From: Candidatus Methanohalarchaeum thermophilum | GTDB taxonomy: Archaea; Halobacteriota; Methanonatronarchaeia; Methanonatronarchaeales; Methanonatronarchaeaceae | Direction: 5' to 3' | Length of the DNA: 64,000 nucleotides | NCBI GenBank assembly: GCA_001914405.1 | Contig: MSDW01000001.1 | Span: forward strand, 992,001 to 1,056,000 | Shown here: positions 54,350-63,087 of the stretch, piece by piece | Layout: every line of letters begins with the position of its first letter | Position numbering within the stretch: position 1 is the stretch's first letter | Translations under genes and position numbers: made by a program | Notes under the pieces: model-generated | Told to the model about the DNA's origin: nothing | Databases searched by the model: none | The model's input: only the letters and a program-made list of their open reading frames with translations

Positions 54350-55165
54350 ATGGACTATGAAGTAATTAGAGGCACTAAGATACCAAAAATAGGGTTTGGA
54401 ACATGGAAGATTAGAGGAGAAAAATGTACTGAGAGCGTAAAAGATGCTCTAGACATTGGATACAGGCATATTGATACTGCTCAGTTTTACAAAAACGAAG
54501 AAGAGGTTGGAAAAGCAATTAAAAAATCCAGTATAGATAGAAAAGAAATATTTCTAACCACTAAAGTATGGAGAACAAATTTAAGCTATAAAAAAGTCAA
54601 AGAAACAACAAATCGTAGTTTAGATAAATTAAAAACAAATTATGTCGATTTATTGCTAATACATTGGCCAAATAAATCTATACCTATTGAAGAAACAATG
54701 AACGCATTTATAGAGTTAGTTAACGAGGGAAAAGTTAAAAATATCGGAGTAAGCAATTACACCGCAGAATTACTAGAAAAATTGGTAAAAGAATGCAAAT
54801 ACCCAATCTTCTGCGATCAAGTAGAATTTCATCCTTATAACAGTCAAGAAAAATTACTAAACTTTTGTCAAAAAGAAGATATCCTATTAACAGCCTACAG
54901 CCCACTAGCCAGAGGAGATGTAGGAGAAAGCAATCTACTAAAAGAAATAGGAAAAAAATACGACAAAACACCCTATCAGATATCATTAAGGTTCTTAATT
55001 CAACACGAAAAAGTAGTGGCCTTACCAAAGGCCGAAAAAAGAGAACACAGATTAAGCAATATAGACATATTTGATTTTGAATTAAGTGAGAGCGAAATGG
55101 ATAAAATTAAAACATTAGACAAAGGAAAGAGAAAAGTTTCTCCTAGCTTTTCTCCATGGAAATAA
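54350..55165 (+). CDS. Aldo/keto reductase
   Basis: A 271-residue NADPH-dependent reductase. The catalytic tetrad is visible: Asp in GYRHIDTAQFY, Tyr in the same block, Lys in FLTTKVW and His in LLIHWPNKS. The pattern is that of the 2,5-diketogluconate reductase-type aldo/keto reductases. Substrate cannot be told. It is a single gene after a short T-rich spacer that could terminate the replication operon. Confidence 0.93.
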   Translation: MDYEVIRGTKIPKIGFGTWKIRGEKCTESVKDALDIGYRHIDTAQFYKNEEEVGKAIKKSSIDRKEIFLTTKVWRTNLSYKKVKETTNRSLDKLKTNYVDLLLIHWPNKSIPIEETMNAFIELVNEGKVKNIGVSNYTAELLEKLVKECKYPIFCDQVEFHPYNSQEKLLNFCQKEDILLTAYSPLARGDVGESNLLKEIGKKYDKTPYQISLRFLIQHEKVVALPKAEKREHRLSNIDIFDFELSESEMDKIKTLDKGKRKVSPSFSPWK

Positions 55166-55439
55166 ATTCCCACAAATAACTAAAACTTGAAAATAACTGC
55201 ACTTAAAAGCATCAGAGAAATATTAACTAATTAGATTTTTAAAAATACTGTTATCTTATTTAATAAATTAAAAGACAGGAAATTCTAGGGTTAAATATTC
55301 ATTTCAAAATATTTTATGGATCCGATCCCTTTAAATAAGTGTTAGTGCTTTCACTGGATCTTTTGGTTAGAAAAATTTTCGAACGTTTAAAAATCTAAGG
55401 CATAAGATTGATATATTTTCATATCCTACTTTCGTAGAA

Positions 55440-55607
55440 ATGATTGAAGTAGATTCTGAAATGTGCGGACATTGTGGGGCTTGCGTTGGAGTTTGTCCTG
55501 AAAATGCGCTGGACCTAGTAGGTTACAATATTAAAGTGGTTGGTGAATGTATAAGCTGTGGAAACTGCGAGGAAGTATGTCCTGTTAACGCTATTACGAG
55601 GGATTGA
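55440..55607 (+). CDS. 2[4Fe-4S] ferredoxin
   Basis: A 55-residue ferredoxin (ATG 55440, TGA ending 55607). Two CxxCxxCxxxCP motifs, CGHCGACVGVCPENA and CISCGNCEEVCPVNA, bind two 4Fe-4S clusters. One base separates its stop from the ATG of the geranylgeranyl reductase, so it is the probable electron donor for lipid reduction. A TATA-like stretch lies upstream in the 275-base spacer. Confidence 0.93.
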   Translation: MIEVDSEMCGHCGACVGVCPENALDLVGYNIKVVGECISCGNCEEVCPVNAITRD

Positions 55608-55608
55608 A

Positions 55609-56796
55609 ATGAACAAAAATGTAGAGTATGATTTGATAATTGTAGGTGGAGGACCTGCTGGTGCTTACACTGGGAAAATAGCTTCTAAGCTGGGTCTTGA
55701 GACATTAATAGTTGAAAAAAGACAAGAGATAGGGTCGCCAGTTAGATGTGCCGAAGGAGTCGGAAAAAAAATAGAGGAATATGTTAATGTGGCAGAAGAA
55801 GCTTTAGCTAAAGATGTAAAGGGAGCCAGGATATACTCACCGAGTAATAATTATATAGACATGTTAGAAGAGGATGCTGGAGCGGAAGTAGGCTATATTT
55901 TAAATAGAAAAGTATTTGACCAGAAATTAGTCGAAGAAGCAATAAAAGCGGGTGCTGATGTTAAGTTAAAGACTAGAGCATCTGAATTTGAACAAACTGA
56001 GGATGGTATTAGAGTCAAATTAGTAAATAACGGGGCCTCCATAACCCTAGAATCCAAGATTTTAATTGGAGCAGATGGAGTCGAGTCGCTAGTAGGAAAG
56101 AAAATGGATATCTATAATAACCTGAAATTAAATGAAATAGAGTCCTGTGCACAGTTTCTGATGACTGGAATTAATGGAATAGATCTAGATTACACCCATT
56201 TCTATGTCGGAAACGAAGTGGCTCCAGGAGGATACGCATGGATCTTTCCAAAAGGAGATAAAAAAGCAAATGTTGGAATAGGGATACTTCCAAATGGAAC
56301 TGACAAATCTGCTTATCATTATCTAAAGAAGTTTGTAGAACAAAGAGAATACTTAAAAAATGCAAAGATACTTGAAGAGATCTATGGTGGTGTACCAGTT
56401 GCTTCTCCATTAGAGGAAGCCGTAGATGATAATGTTATGTTAGTTGGAGATTCGGCAAGACAATCAGATCCATTGACCGGAGGAGGAATACTAAACGCAA
56501 TAAAAGCTGGAAAAATAGCGGGTGAAGTAGCAAAAGAAGCTATCGAATCAAATAACTGCAAAAAAGATTTCTTAAAAAGGTACGATGAGAGAAGGTTAGA
56601 AGAGATAGGCCAAAAAAACGAAAGAAATTATGATGCAAAGGAACTTTTCCAGAAATTGTCAGATGAAGAACTGAACTCTTTGATATCTTCATTGGAAGAA
56701 GTTTCATTTGAATCACTATCAGTAACAGAATTGGTTTCCGAGTTAATAAAAACAAATCCTTGGCTTTCAGACGAAATAGATGGTTTTATAGATTAA
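55609..56796 (+). CDS. Geranylgeranyl reductase family protein (digeranylgeranylglycerophospholipid reductase)
   Basis: A 395-residue flavoprotein that saturates the isoprenoid chains of archaeal lipids. The N-terminal FAD-binding motif is IIVGGGPAGAYTGKIAS, followed by RCAEGVG, the family motif APGGYAWIFPKG (YxWxFP) and the C-terminal FAD motif SARQSDPLTGGGILNAIKAG. I choose ATG 55609, because longer starts overlap the ferredoxin gene in another frame. Coupled to the ferredoxin, as seen in Methanosarcina-type organisms. Confidence 0.93.
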   Translation: MNKNVEYDLIIVGGGPAGAYTGKIASKLGLETLIVEKRQEIGSPVRCAEGVGKKIEEYVNVAEEALAKDVKGARIYSPSNNYIDMLEEDAGAEVGYILNRKVFDQKLVEEAIKAGADVKLKTRASEFEQTEDGIRVKLVNNGASITLESKILIGADGVESLVGKKMDIYNNLKLNEIESCAQFLMTGINGIDLDYTHFYVGNEVAPGGYAWIFPKGDKKANVGIGILPNGTDKSAYHYLKKFVEQREYLKNAKILEEIYGGVPVASPLEEAVDDNVMLVGDSARQSDPLTGGGILNAIKAGKIAGEVAKEAIESNNCKKDFLKRYDERRLEEIGQKNERNYDAKELFQKLSDEELNSLISSLEEVSFESLSVTELVSELIKTNPWLSDEIDGFID

Positions 56797-56815
56797 ATAG
56801 ATATATTAAGGTATA

Positions 56816-57490
56816 ATGAAAGTTGTTGGAGTAGATGAAGCCGGAAAAGGCCCAGTAATAGGGCCAATGTTGTTATGCGCAGTAAAATGTGATTTTAAAG
56901 AAAAAGATCTAAAGAAAAAACCTCCTAGTTTAAAAAATATAAATGTTAAAGATTCCAAGAAAACTAGTTTTAAGGAACGAAAAAGCATTGCTAGGCAAAT
57001 AAAACAAAGAAGTATAAAAATAGTGTCATTAAGAATAGATCCACCGCACATAGATGAATTAAGAAAAATAATGAATATGAATGAGATAATGGTTAATTCC
57101 TATTTAAGAATACTGGAAAAAGTGGAATTTGATAAAGCAATATTGGATGCTGCAGATGTTAACTCAGATAGATTCGGGGAAAGAATAAAAGAAAAACTAG
57201 GAAACAACAAGGAGATTATATCTAAGCATAAGGCAGATGAAAAGTTTCCCATTGTTTCAGCTGCCTCTATATTAGCTAAAGTCAAAAGAGATAAAAAAAT
57301 AAACCAACTAGAAAAAAATTTCGATATAGAAATTGGAACCGGATACCCACATGACAAAAAAACCAGAAACTTTCTTAGGAACTACTTCGAGGGAAATGGA
57401 TCATTTCCAATTTTCGTCCGAAGATCGTGGAATACCACAAAAAAAGTTAAAAAAGCCGTCCAACAGACTAATATATACGATTTCGATTAA
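56816..57490 (+). CDS. rnhB: Ribonuclease HII
   Basis: A 224-residue endonuclease that cleaves RNA in RNA/DNA hybrids. The catalytic acids are in GVDEAGKGPVIGPM (Asp, Glu), LDAADVN (Asp) and SKHKADEKFPIVSAASILAK (Asp). The C-terminal RRSWNTTKK region is typical of archaeal type 2 RNase H. It lies 19 bases downstream of the geranylgeranyl reductase gene on the same strand. Confidence 0.95.
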   Translation: MKVVGVDEAGKGPVIGPMLLCAVKCDFKEKDLKKKPPSLKNINVKDSKKTSFKERKSIARQIKQRSIKIVSLRIDPPHIDELRKIMNMNEIMVNSYLRILEKVEFDKAILDAADVNSDRFGERIKEKLGNNKEIISKHKADEKFPIVSAASILAKVKRDKKINQLEKNFDIEIGTGYPHDKKTRNFLRNYFEGNGSFPIFVRRSWNTTKKVKKAVQQTNIYDFD

Positions 57491-57523
57491 AAAATAACTA
57501 TTTAACTCCTAATTGTGATATTA

Positions 57524-58381
57524 ATGGATGATATTCCAATTCTAGATAACCATATTCATTTAAAGGAACAGGGAAGTGGTTTAGAAGGTGCCAAGGAATT
57601 TGAAAAAGCTGGAGGCACCCACATGGTACTAGTAAATCTCCCATCCTGGAGTTACGGTATAAGTTTAACTGAGCCAGATGACTATCGAAAAGCATTCCAG
57701 AAAACAGTTTCTTTAGCCAAAAAAATAGAAAAGAACCTAGATTTAGATGTGTATCCAGTTGTTGGAGTCCATCCAGCTGAATTAACAAAGTGGATGGAAG
57801 CCGGAAGATCGCTCTCAAAAACAATTAAACTAATGAAAGAAGGACTAAGAATAGCCAGAAAATTTGTAGAGGAAAATAAAGCAGTTGCAATAGGAGAAAT
57901 AGGAAGACCTCACTACTCCGTAGACCCAAAAATAATGAATAGATCAATGCAGATATTTAAATTTGCATTAGAACAGGCTAAGATCGCTGGATGTCCAGTA
58001 CAGGTTCATATGGATAAACTAAACAGTGAAAATATAAAGGATCTAAAAGATCTCGTTGAAGAGGTTGGAATAGAAGAAAAGAAAGTCATCAAACATTTTG
58101 CAGAACCAGCTGAAATGGACCTGAAGGAATTCAATTACACAGCCTCCGTAACAGCGAGAAAACAAAACATAAATAAACTAGACCTATGCTCCAAAAAACC
58201 ATTTATGTTTGAAACAGATTACCTCGATGACCCTAATAGACCAGGAGCAGTCTTAGGCCCAAAAACAGTTCCCCGAAGATTTAAATGGCTATTAAACCAA
58301 GACAAGATAGACAAATCTAAGATAATCGAAATAAACAAAAAACTACCAGAAAAAATATACAACATATCAATTGAACTCTGA
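57524..58381 (+). CDS. TatD-like metal-dependent hydrolase
   Basis: A 285-residue barrel hydrolase: first metal site DNHIHLKEQG, VGVHPAEL, AIGEIGRPHYSVD (Glu), PVQVHMD (His), IKHFAEP (His) and FETDYLDDPNRPG (Asp). This is the archaeal TatD-related branch, whose members are nucleases or unknown hydrolases. ATG 57524 is preferred over GTG 57515. Confidence 0.88.
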   Translation: MDDIPILDNHIHLKEQGSGLEGAKEFEKAGGTHMVLVNLPSWSYGISLTEPDDYRKAFQKTVSLAKKIEKNLDLDVYPVVGVHPAELTKWMEAGRSLSKTIKLMKEGLRIARKFVEENKAVAIGEIGRPHYSVDPKIMNRSMQIFKFALEQAKIAGCPVQVHMDKLNSENIKDLKDLVEEVGIEEKKVIKHFAEPAEMDLKEFNYTASVTARKQNINKLDLCSKKPFMFETDYLDDPNRPGAVLGPKTVPRRFKWLLNQDKIDKSKIIEINKKLPEKIYNISIEL

Positions 58382-58628
58382 ATTAGTTAAAATTAAATTA
58401 AATTAAATTAAATTGGAACTGGGTATTATCTTTTTTGATATTTTTATGATTAAGTTGTTTTATTTAAACAAGTAAAGAGTTTTGATGTGAGTAACTAACA
58501 GCTGAAGTTTCTTTCTTTTATTTTAATAAAAGAGGAAATTGAGGGAAGTTTCTTTTAGATGTTAAGAGATAATATAAAGAAGAAGTAATGTTTTTTAGGG
58601 TTTTTGTGATAATTTATGTATTCATTTT
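58382..58628. other. Convergent intergenic region with a short tandem repeat
   Basis: Spacer between the convergent TatD-like and isocitrate dehydrogenase-like genes. It opens with an AAATT repeat (five units, about 58389-58413) and contains T-rich tracts on both strands suitable for termination. No gene. Confidence 0.5.
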
Positions 58629-59627
58629 TTACATTTTTTGGATAACATAATCTGCAAATTCTTGTGTACCTGCATCTCCGCCTAAATCGTATGTTAGTTT
58701 TTTTCCTTCTTTGATTGCTGATTTTACTGCTTGATATATTTTATTGGCTGTTTCTTCTTCATTTAGATGTTTTAACATAAGTACTGCTGTTAAGATCTCT
58801 GCAGTTGGGTTTACTTTGTTTTGGCCTGCATATTTTGGTGCGCTACCATGGATGGGCTCAAATACTGCAAGGTCGTCTCCAATGTTTCCTCCTGGTGCTA
58901 CGCCGAGTCCTCCGATTAGTCCAGCACAGAGATCTGAGAGTATATCACCGAAGAGATTTGGTGTAACTAAGACATCATATCTTTCTGGTTTTTGAACTAG
59001 TTGCATAGCCATGTTATCTACGATTCTATCTTCAAATTCAATTTCTGGGTAGTTCTCTGATACTTCTTTAGCAGTATTTAGAAATAGTGATCCGGTGGTT
59101 TTCATGATGTTTGCCTTGTGAATGGCAGTTACCTTTTCCCTGTTATTTTCTTTAGCGTAGTCAAATGCAAATTTGGCTATTCTTTCACTAGCTTTTTTTG
59201 TTATTATACAATGTGTCTCAGCTGCTGTTTTGTCTTCATCACAGTAATGTTCAACTCCACTATAGAGTCCTTCAGTATTTTCTCTGACTGTAACTACATC
59301 ACAGTTAGATCTTCCGATCCTTGGTAATGACTTCGTTGGTCTGACATTTGCGTAGAGTTTAAGTTTTTGTCTTATAGCTACATTTACGCTTCTAAAACCA
59401 GAGCCCACTGGAGTGGTTATTGGTCCTTTTAGAGCTACTTTATTTTTTCTAATAGTATCTAATACTTCTTCAGGTAATGGTGTTCCTTTTTTTTCTTGGG
59501 CTTCTTGGCCAGCAGTAACTTCTTCAAAATCGAATTTAAGATCTGTTGCTCTAAGAACTTTAACGGCCGCTTCAACCACTTCAGGTCCAATACCATCTCC
59601 TGGAATTAAAGTTATTTTGTATCCCAT
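58629..59627 (-). CDS. icd: Isocitrate dehydrogenase (NADP-type motifs)
   Basis: A 332-residue beta-decarboxylating dehydrogenase. The substrate loop [19 protein letters not shown] (S80, N82) is the isocitrate type; isopropylmalate dehydrogenases lack the SxN pattern. The coenzyme site HGSAPKYAG (K265, Y266) is the NADP type; NAD enzymes usually have Asp-Ile there. [13 protein letters not shown] and the metal-site [10 protein letters not shown] are present. It is the last gene of an operon with aconitase-type subunits and a citrate-synthase-like enzyme, completing citrate to 2-oxoglutarate. Homoisocitrate or isopropylmalate dehydrogenase are alternatives, but the motifs favour isocitrate. It overlaps the small subunit gene by 16 bases. 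Confidence 0.8.
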   Translation of the reverse strand: MGYKITLIPGDGIGPEVVEAAVKVLRATDLKFDFEEVTAGQEAQEKKGTPLPEEVLDTIRKNKVALKGPITTPVGSGFRSVNVAIRQKLKLYANVRPTKSLPRIGRSNCDVVTVRENTEGLYSGVEHYCDEDKTAAETHCIITKKASERIAKFAFDYAKENNREKVTAIHKANIMKTTGSLFLNTAKEVSENYPEIEFEDRIVDNMAMQLVQKPERYDVLVTPNLFGDILSDLCAGLIGGLGVAPGGNIGDDLAVFEPIHGSAPKYAGQNKVNPTAEILTAVLMLKHLNEEETANKIYQAVKSAIKEGKKLTYDLGGDAGTQEFADYVIQKM

Positions 59628-60124
59628 TCAAAACCACCATGTTTTTTTATGTAGTTTGATAAACCGCCAGATAATAGAACTTCTAGCATAGAGTCTGGCA
59701 AAGGTTCTGCTTTGTATTCCTCATCTTTGGTTAAATTAACTATTTTTCCTTCTTCAATGTCAACGCTTAAATTGTCTCCTTCTTCTACTTTATCTGATAT
59801 ACCTGGTACTTCTAGTATAGGTAGCCCTACATTAATCGAGTTTCTATAAAAAATTCTGGAAAAACCTTCGGCCAACACGCATGAGATACCAGAATGTTTT
59901 ATAACTAATGGAGCTTGCTCCCGACTACTTCCGCATCCAAAGTTTTTTCCAGAAACTATTAGGTCTCCTTCTTCTATTTTATCGTAAAAGTTGGGATCGA
60001 TTCCCTCCATTGTATGGCGAGCTAATTTATCCATGTCTAAGGTGTCAAATTTATACTTACCTGGTATAATAGCATCCGTGCTAACATCATCTCCAAACTT
60101 CCAAACATTTCCTTTAAAGTTCAA
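59612..60124 (-). CDS. Aconitase-type hydro-lyase, small subunit (LeuD fold)
   Basis: A 170-residue swivel-domain subunit: [34 protein letters not shown] and [16 protein letters not shown]. The specificity loop after IIPG reads KYKFDT instead of YLRT, the sequence of isopropylmalate isomerases, so leucine synthesis is less likely. Together with the large subunit it would interconvert citrate and isocitrate or a homologue. Directly downstream of the large subunit, overlapping the dehydrogenase gene. Confidence 0.8.
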   Translation of the reverse strand: MNFKGNVWKFGDDVSTDAIIPGKYKFDTLDMDKLARHTMEGIDPNFYDKIEEGDLIVSGKNFGCGSSREQAPLVIKHSGISCVLAEGFSRIFYRNSINVGLPILEVPGISDKVEEGDNLSVDIEEGKIVNLTKDEEYKAEPLPDSMLEVLLSGGLSNYIKKHGGFEWDTK

Positions 60125-60125
60125 T

Positions 60126-61355
60126 TTATTCCCTCCTTGGATCGGAGATCTTTCCTTTTATCCCGGAATAGGCTGCGGTTTCGGGTGAGGATAGGTATAC
60201 TTCTGCTTCTGTACTACCCATTCTACCTTGAAAGTTTCTATTAGTTGTCGATATAGCTCGTTCTCCCGGTGCCAAAATACCCATATGTGTGCCTGGGCAT
60301 GGCCCACACCCTGGATTACAGACTGTTGCACCGGCATTGATAAAGGTCTGAATAACTCCTTCTTCTATAGCTTTCTCATACACACTCTTTGATGCTGGAA
60401 AAACAAGGAACCTCGTTTGGTCACTAACTTCATTTCCCTCTAATACATCGGCTGCTCTCTTTAGATCTTCAAATCTCCCGTTAGTACACGAACCTAGAAC
60501 CACTTGATCAATTTCTTTTCCTTCTACTTCACCTATGTCACTGACATTATCAACCTGATGCGGAACGGCAATTTGAGGTGATAACTCGCTCACATCTAAG
60601 TTAATATTTTCTATGTAATCTGCTTCCTCGTCTGAACTTAAATTAGTAGATGTTCCAGTGTATTCTTCTACTTTTTGATCTGGTTCGACTATACCCGTTT
60701 TAGCTCCTACCTCTATAGCCATATTGCATAAAGTAGCTCTAGATGCTATAGACATATCACGAATGGTTGAACCCCTAAATTCTAAAGCTTTATATATAGC
60801 TCCATCAGCTCCAATTTCACCGCATAGCTTTAGAATAACATCTTTAGCGCTTACATTTTCTGGTAATTCACCATTCACATTAATTTTTATGCTTTCAGGT
60901 ACTTTAAACCAGAGTTCACCAGTTGCAAAAGCTGCTCCCATGTCTGTGGAGCCAACTCCGGTTGCAAAAGCTCCTAGAGCCCCGTAAGTACATGTATGTG
61001 AATCTGCACCTATTATTACCTTACCAGGATCAACATGGTTTTCTAGCATTAGTTGATGGCAGATTCCTTCACCTACATCATACAACTTAATCCCATACTC
61101 ACTTGCAAAACTTCTCATCTTTTGATGTAATTCCGAAGCCCCCTCACTCTTGCTTGGAGAAATATGGTCAATAACTAAAGCTAATTTCTCGGGATTTTCA
61201 ACATCCATATCCATCTCTTCAAAAGCTCTGATTGCTAAAGGAGCTGTACCATCTTGTGCCATAGCAAAGTCAACTTCAACGGATACTATATCACCAGATT
61301 TCACTTCACTTCCGGTTTTATTGCTAAATATTTTTTCTACTATAGTTTTTTCCAA
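60126..61355 (-). CDS. Aconitase-type hydro-lyase, large subunit (LeuC fold)
   Basis: A 409-residue 4Fe-4S hydro-lyase. The cluster cysteines are in [10 protein letters not shown] and [10 protein letters not shown]; other landmarks are [30 protein letters not shown] and the C-terminal [12 protein letters not shown]. The two-subunit form is shared by isopropylmalate isomerase, homoaconitase and archaeal aconitase, so sequence alone does not fix the substrate. The operon suggests citrate. It overlaps the upstream synthase gene by 16 bases. Confidence 0.8.
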   Translation of the reverse strand: MEKTIVEKIFSNKTGSEVKSGDIVSVEVDFAMAQDGTAPLAIRAFEEMDMDVENPEKLALVIDHISPSKSEGASELHQKMRSFASEYGIKLYDVGEGICHQLMLENHVDPGKVIIGADSHTCTYGALGAFATGVGSTDMGAAFATGELWFKVPESIKINVNGELPENVSAKDVILKLCGEIGADGAIYKALEFRGSTIRDMSIASRATLCNMAIEVGAKTGIVEPDQKVEEYTGTSTNLSSDEEADYIENINLDVSELSPQIAVPHQVDNVSDIGEVEGKEIDQVVLGSCTNGRFEDLKRAADVLEGNEVSDQTRFLVFPASKSVYEKAIEEGVIQTFINAGATVCNPGCGPCPGTHMGILAPGERAISTTNRNFQGRMGSTEAEVYLSSPETAAYSGIKGKISDPRRE

Positions 61356-62587
61356 AGTTCATCTACCTCCAGATTAAAATAATCATCCATCATTTCTACC
61401 AGTTCTTCGTCTAATATACATGAATCTCTTTTTCCTTTCTCGTAGATCTCTTGTATCTGCTTGTAAATTTTATTTATTCTTTGATCATTTTTATTAACTT
61501 GGATATCAGCTTCTATTTTATCTAAAATCTCATTAACTTTACTAGCTATTACTTCTTTACCCGAGGAGTCTCCTACCATTAGTTTTCTCTCTGCACCAAC
61601 TTTTTCAGGGGGATACGGTTCGTAAGTCATCGGGTTCTTCAAAACGCCATCAGTGTGGATTCCGCTCTCGTGGGCAAAGACATTTTTACCTACTATTGCC
61701 TTGTTGTTTGGTACATGGTATTCAGCGCTTTCTTCAAAAAATTCGGCAAATTCCTTAAGATAACTTAGATCGTATTTTTCTATTCCAACTCTATCTTCTA
61801 AAAACAATAGTATCTTTTCGAGTTCTGCTACACCAGCTCTTTCTCCTAGACCCATAAACGTTAGGTTACCCCAATTAGCTCCGTGCCAGAAACCTGATAG
61901 AACATTAGCTACTCCCAGTCCATAATCATCGTGTATATGTAGTTCAATATCTTTAGCACCCATATCCCTTAATTTTTCAACAATATCGGGAACTGAGTAT
62001 GGATCTGCGCCTTCAAAGGGTATACCAAAGTTTAGAGTATCACAGACTCTGATTATGGCTTCCGGAGATATAGATAAGATCTCTTCAATTAATGGAAACG
62101 CAAATTCATTCAAACTTGATCTTGTGAGATCCTCTATATGACACCTTGGTTTTAATCCGTGATCAACAACTTCTTGGATTACATCTAGGTAATGTTGTCT
62201 AGCTTCCTCATAGTCTTCAAAGCCAATTTTATCGAATAAATGAGTATCTGAAACAGAAACCAATACACCAGTTTCGTTTATTCTCTCGAAGTCATTTAAT
62301 AATTCCACATCTTTTTTAGCTGCTCTAATCCAGCCAGTGACCTCTGGTTTATCGTAACCTAGATCTAACATCTTTTTTGTAACTTGTCTGTCTCTATCAT
62401 TATATAAAAAATTCTCAACCTTTTCAATACCTATCTTATGAAGGTATTTGTATATTTCAAGTTTGTCTTTGCTTTTAATAACTACTCCAGGCATTTGGGC
62501 TCCTTCTCTCAATGTACCGTCGCTCAACTTAATCTCTCTGTCGTTTGGGATCTCTACCTCTGGTAGGTCTTCATATTTTCTGAACAT
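61340..62587 (-). CDS. Re-citrate synthase-like enzyme (homocitrate/isopropylmalate synthase superfamily)
   Basis: A 415-residue DRE-TIM barrel enzyme. Residues 21-33 read [13 protein letters not shown], an unusual form of the family's D-x-TLRDG motif. [11 protein letters not shown] (58-68), PEVTGWIRA (81-89), [13 protein letters not shown] (about 106-118), [14 protein letters not shown] and HIHDDYG (217-223) match what I recall of Clostridium kluyveri-type Re-citrate synthases rather than AksA, CimA or LeuA. It would condense acetyl-CoA and oxaloacetate to citrate. As the first gene of the operon it sets up citrate, isocitrate and 2-oxoglutarate formation. Homocitrate synthase is the main alternative. 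Confidence 0.7.
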   Translation of the reverse strand: MFRKYEDLPEVEIPNDREIKLSDGTLREGAQMPGVVIKSKDKLEIYKYLHKIGIEKVENFLYNDRDRQVTKKMLDLGYDKPEVTGWIRAAKKDVELLNDFERINETGVLVSVSDTHLFDKIGFEDYEEARQHYLDVIQEVVDHGLKPRCHIEDLTRSSLNEFAFPLIEEILSISPEAIIRVCDTLNFGIPFEGADPYSVPDIVEKLRDMGAKDIELHIHDDYGLGVANVLSGFWHGANWGNLTFMGLGERAGVAELEKILLFLEDRVGIEKYDLSYLKEFAEFFEESAEYHVPNNKAIVGKNVFAHESGIHTDGVLKNPMTYEPYPPEKVGAERKLMVGDSSGKEVIASKVNEILDKIEADIQVNKNDQRINKIYKQIQEIYEKGKRDSCILDEELVEMMDDYFNLEVDELWKKL

Positions 62588-62781
62588 TTCATTACCTCAA
62601 TTTTTTCTCCTAGTTACATTAACGGTTATATAATAATTTAAGATATCAAAAACAATTAAAATGTAACTCTTTCTCACAAAATTTAATCCTCCAAAAAAAT
62701 ATAATTTCTTCCAGTTAAAATACAAAGAAGACTAAATTTTCATATGGGTTTTAACTTGATAATTTCGTTAAATTAAAAGAG

Positions 62782-63087
62782 GTGGGTTTTATCTCTGACA
62801 AAGAAATAACAGAAGAAGATGTAAAACATATAGCTAATTTAGCTAAGATCGACTTAGATGAAGTAGAAATTAAAAAATTCAAAAAACAGTTCAATGATAT
62901 TTTAGATTACTTTAATAAGATAGATGAAGCTGAAACTGAAGGAGTCGAACCAACATACCATGGATTAAACTTGAAAAATGTAACCAGAGAGGACGAGGTA
63001 AAGGACGAACTAAGTCAAAAAGAGGCACTTGAAAATGCAAACGAGAGTGAGGACGGCTTCTTTAAGTCTCCAAGGGTGAAAGAATGA
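62782..63087 (+). CDS. gatC: Asp/Glu-tRNA amidotransferase subunit C
   Basis: A 101-residue linker subunit of the GatCAB complex, which amidates mischarged Asp-tRNA-Asn or Glu-tRNA-Gln. It has the typical EEDVKHIANLAKIDLDEVEI and FNDILDYFNKIDEAETEGVEP, then the GFFKSPRVKE end. The start is a GTG at 62782 that lies within an AGAGGTGGG stretch; a leaderless start is possible. It overlaps gatA by four bases (ATGA). Confidence 0.93.
   Translation: MGFISDKEITEEDVKHIANLAKIDLDEVEIKKFKKQFNDILDYFNKIDEAETEGVEPTYHGLNLKNVTREDEVKDELSQKEALENANESEDGFFKSPRVKE

Noticed and set aside
58389-58413. AAATT tandem repeat
   Set aside because: A short low-complexity repeat in a convergent A+T-rich spacer. No reason to assign function beyond slippage or termination.
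58629-62587. Leucine biosynthesis (leuA-leuC-leuD-leuB) operon
   Set aside because: Family folds fit, but the dehydrogenase SxN/Lys-Tyr motifs, the missing YLRT loop and the Re-citrate-synthase-like first enzyme argue against it. Kept only as an alternative.
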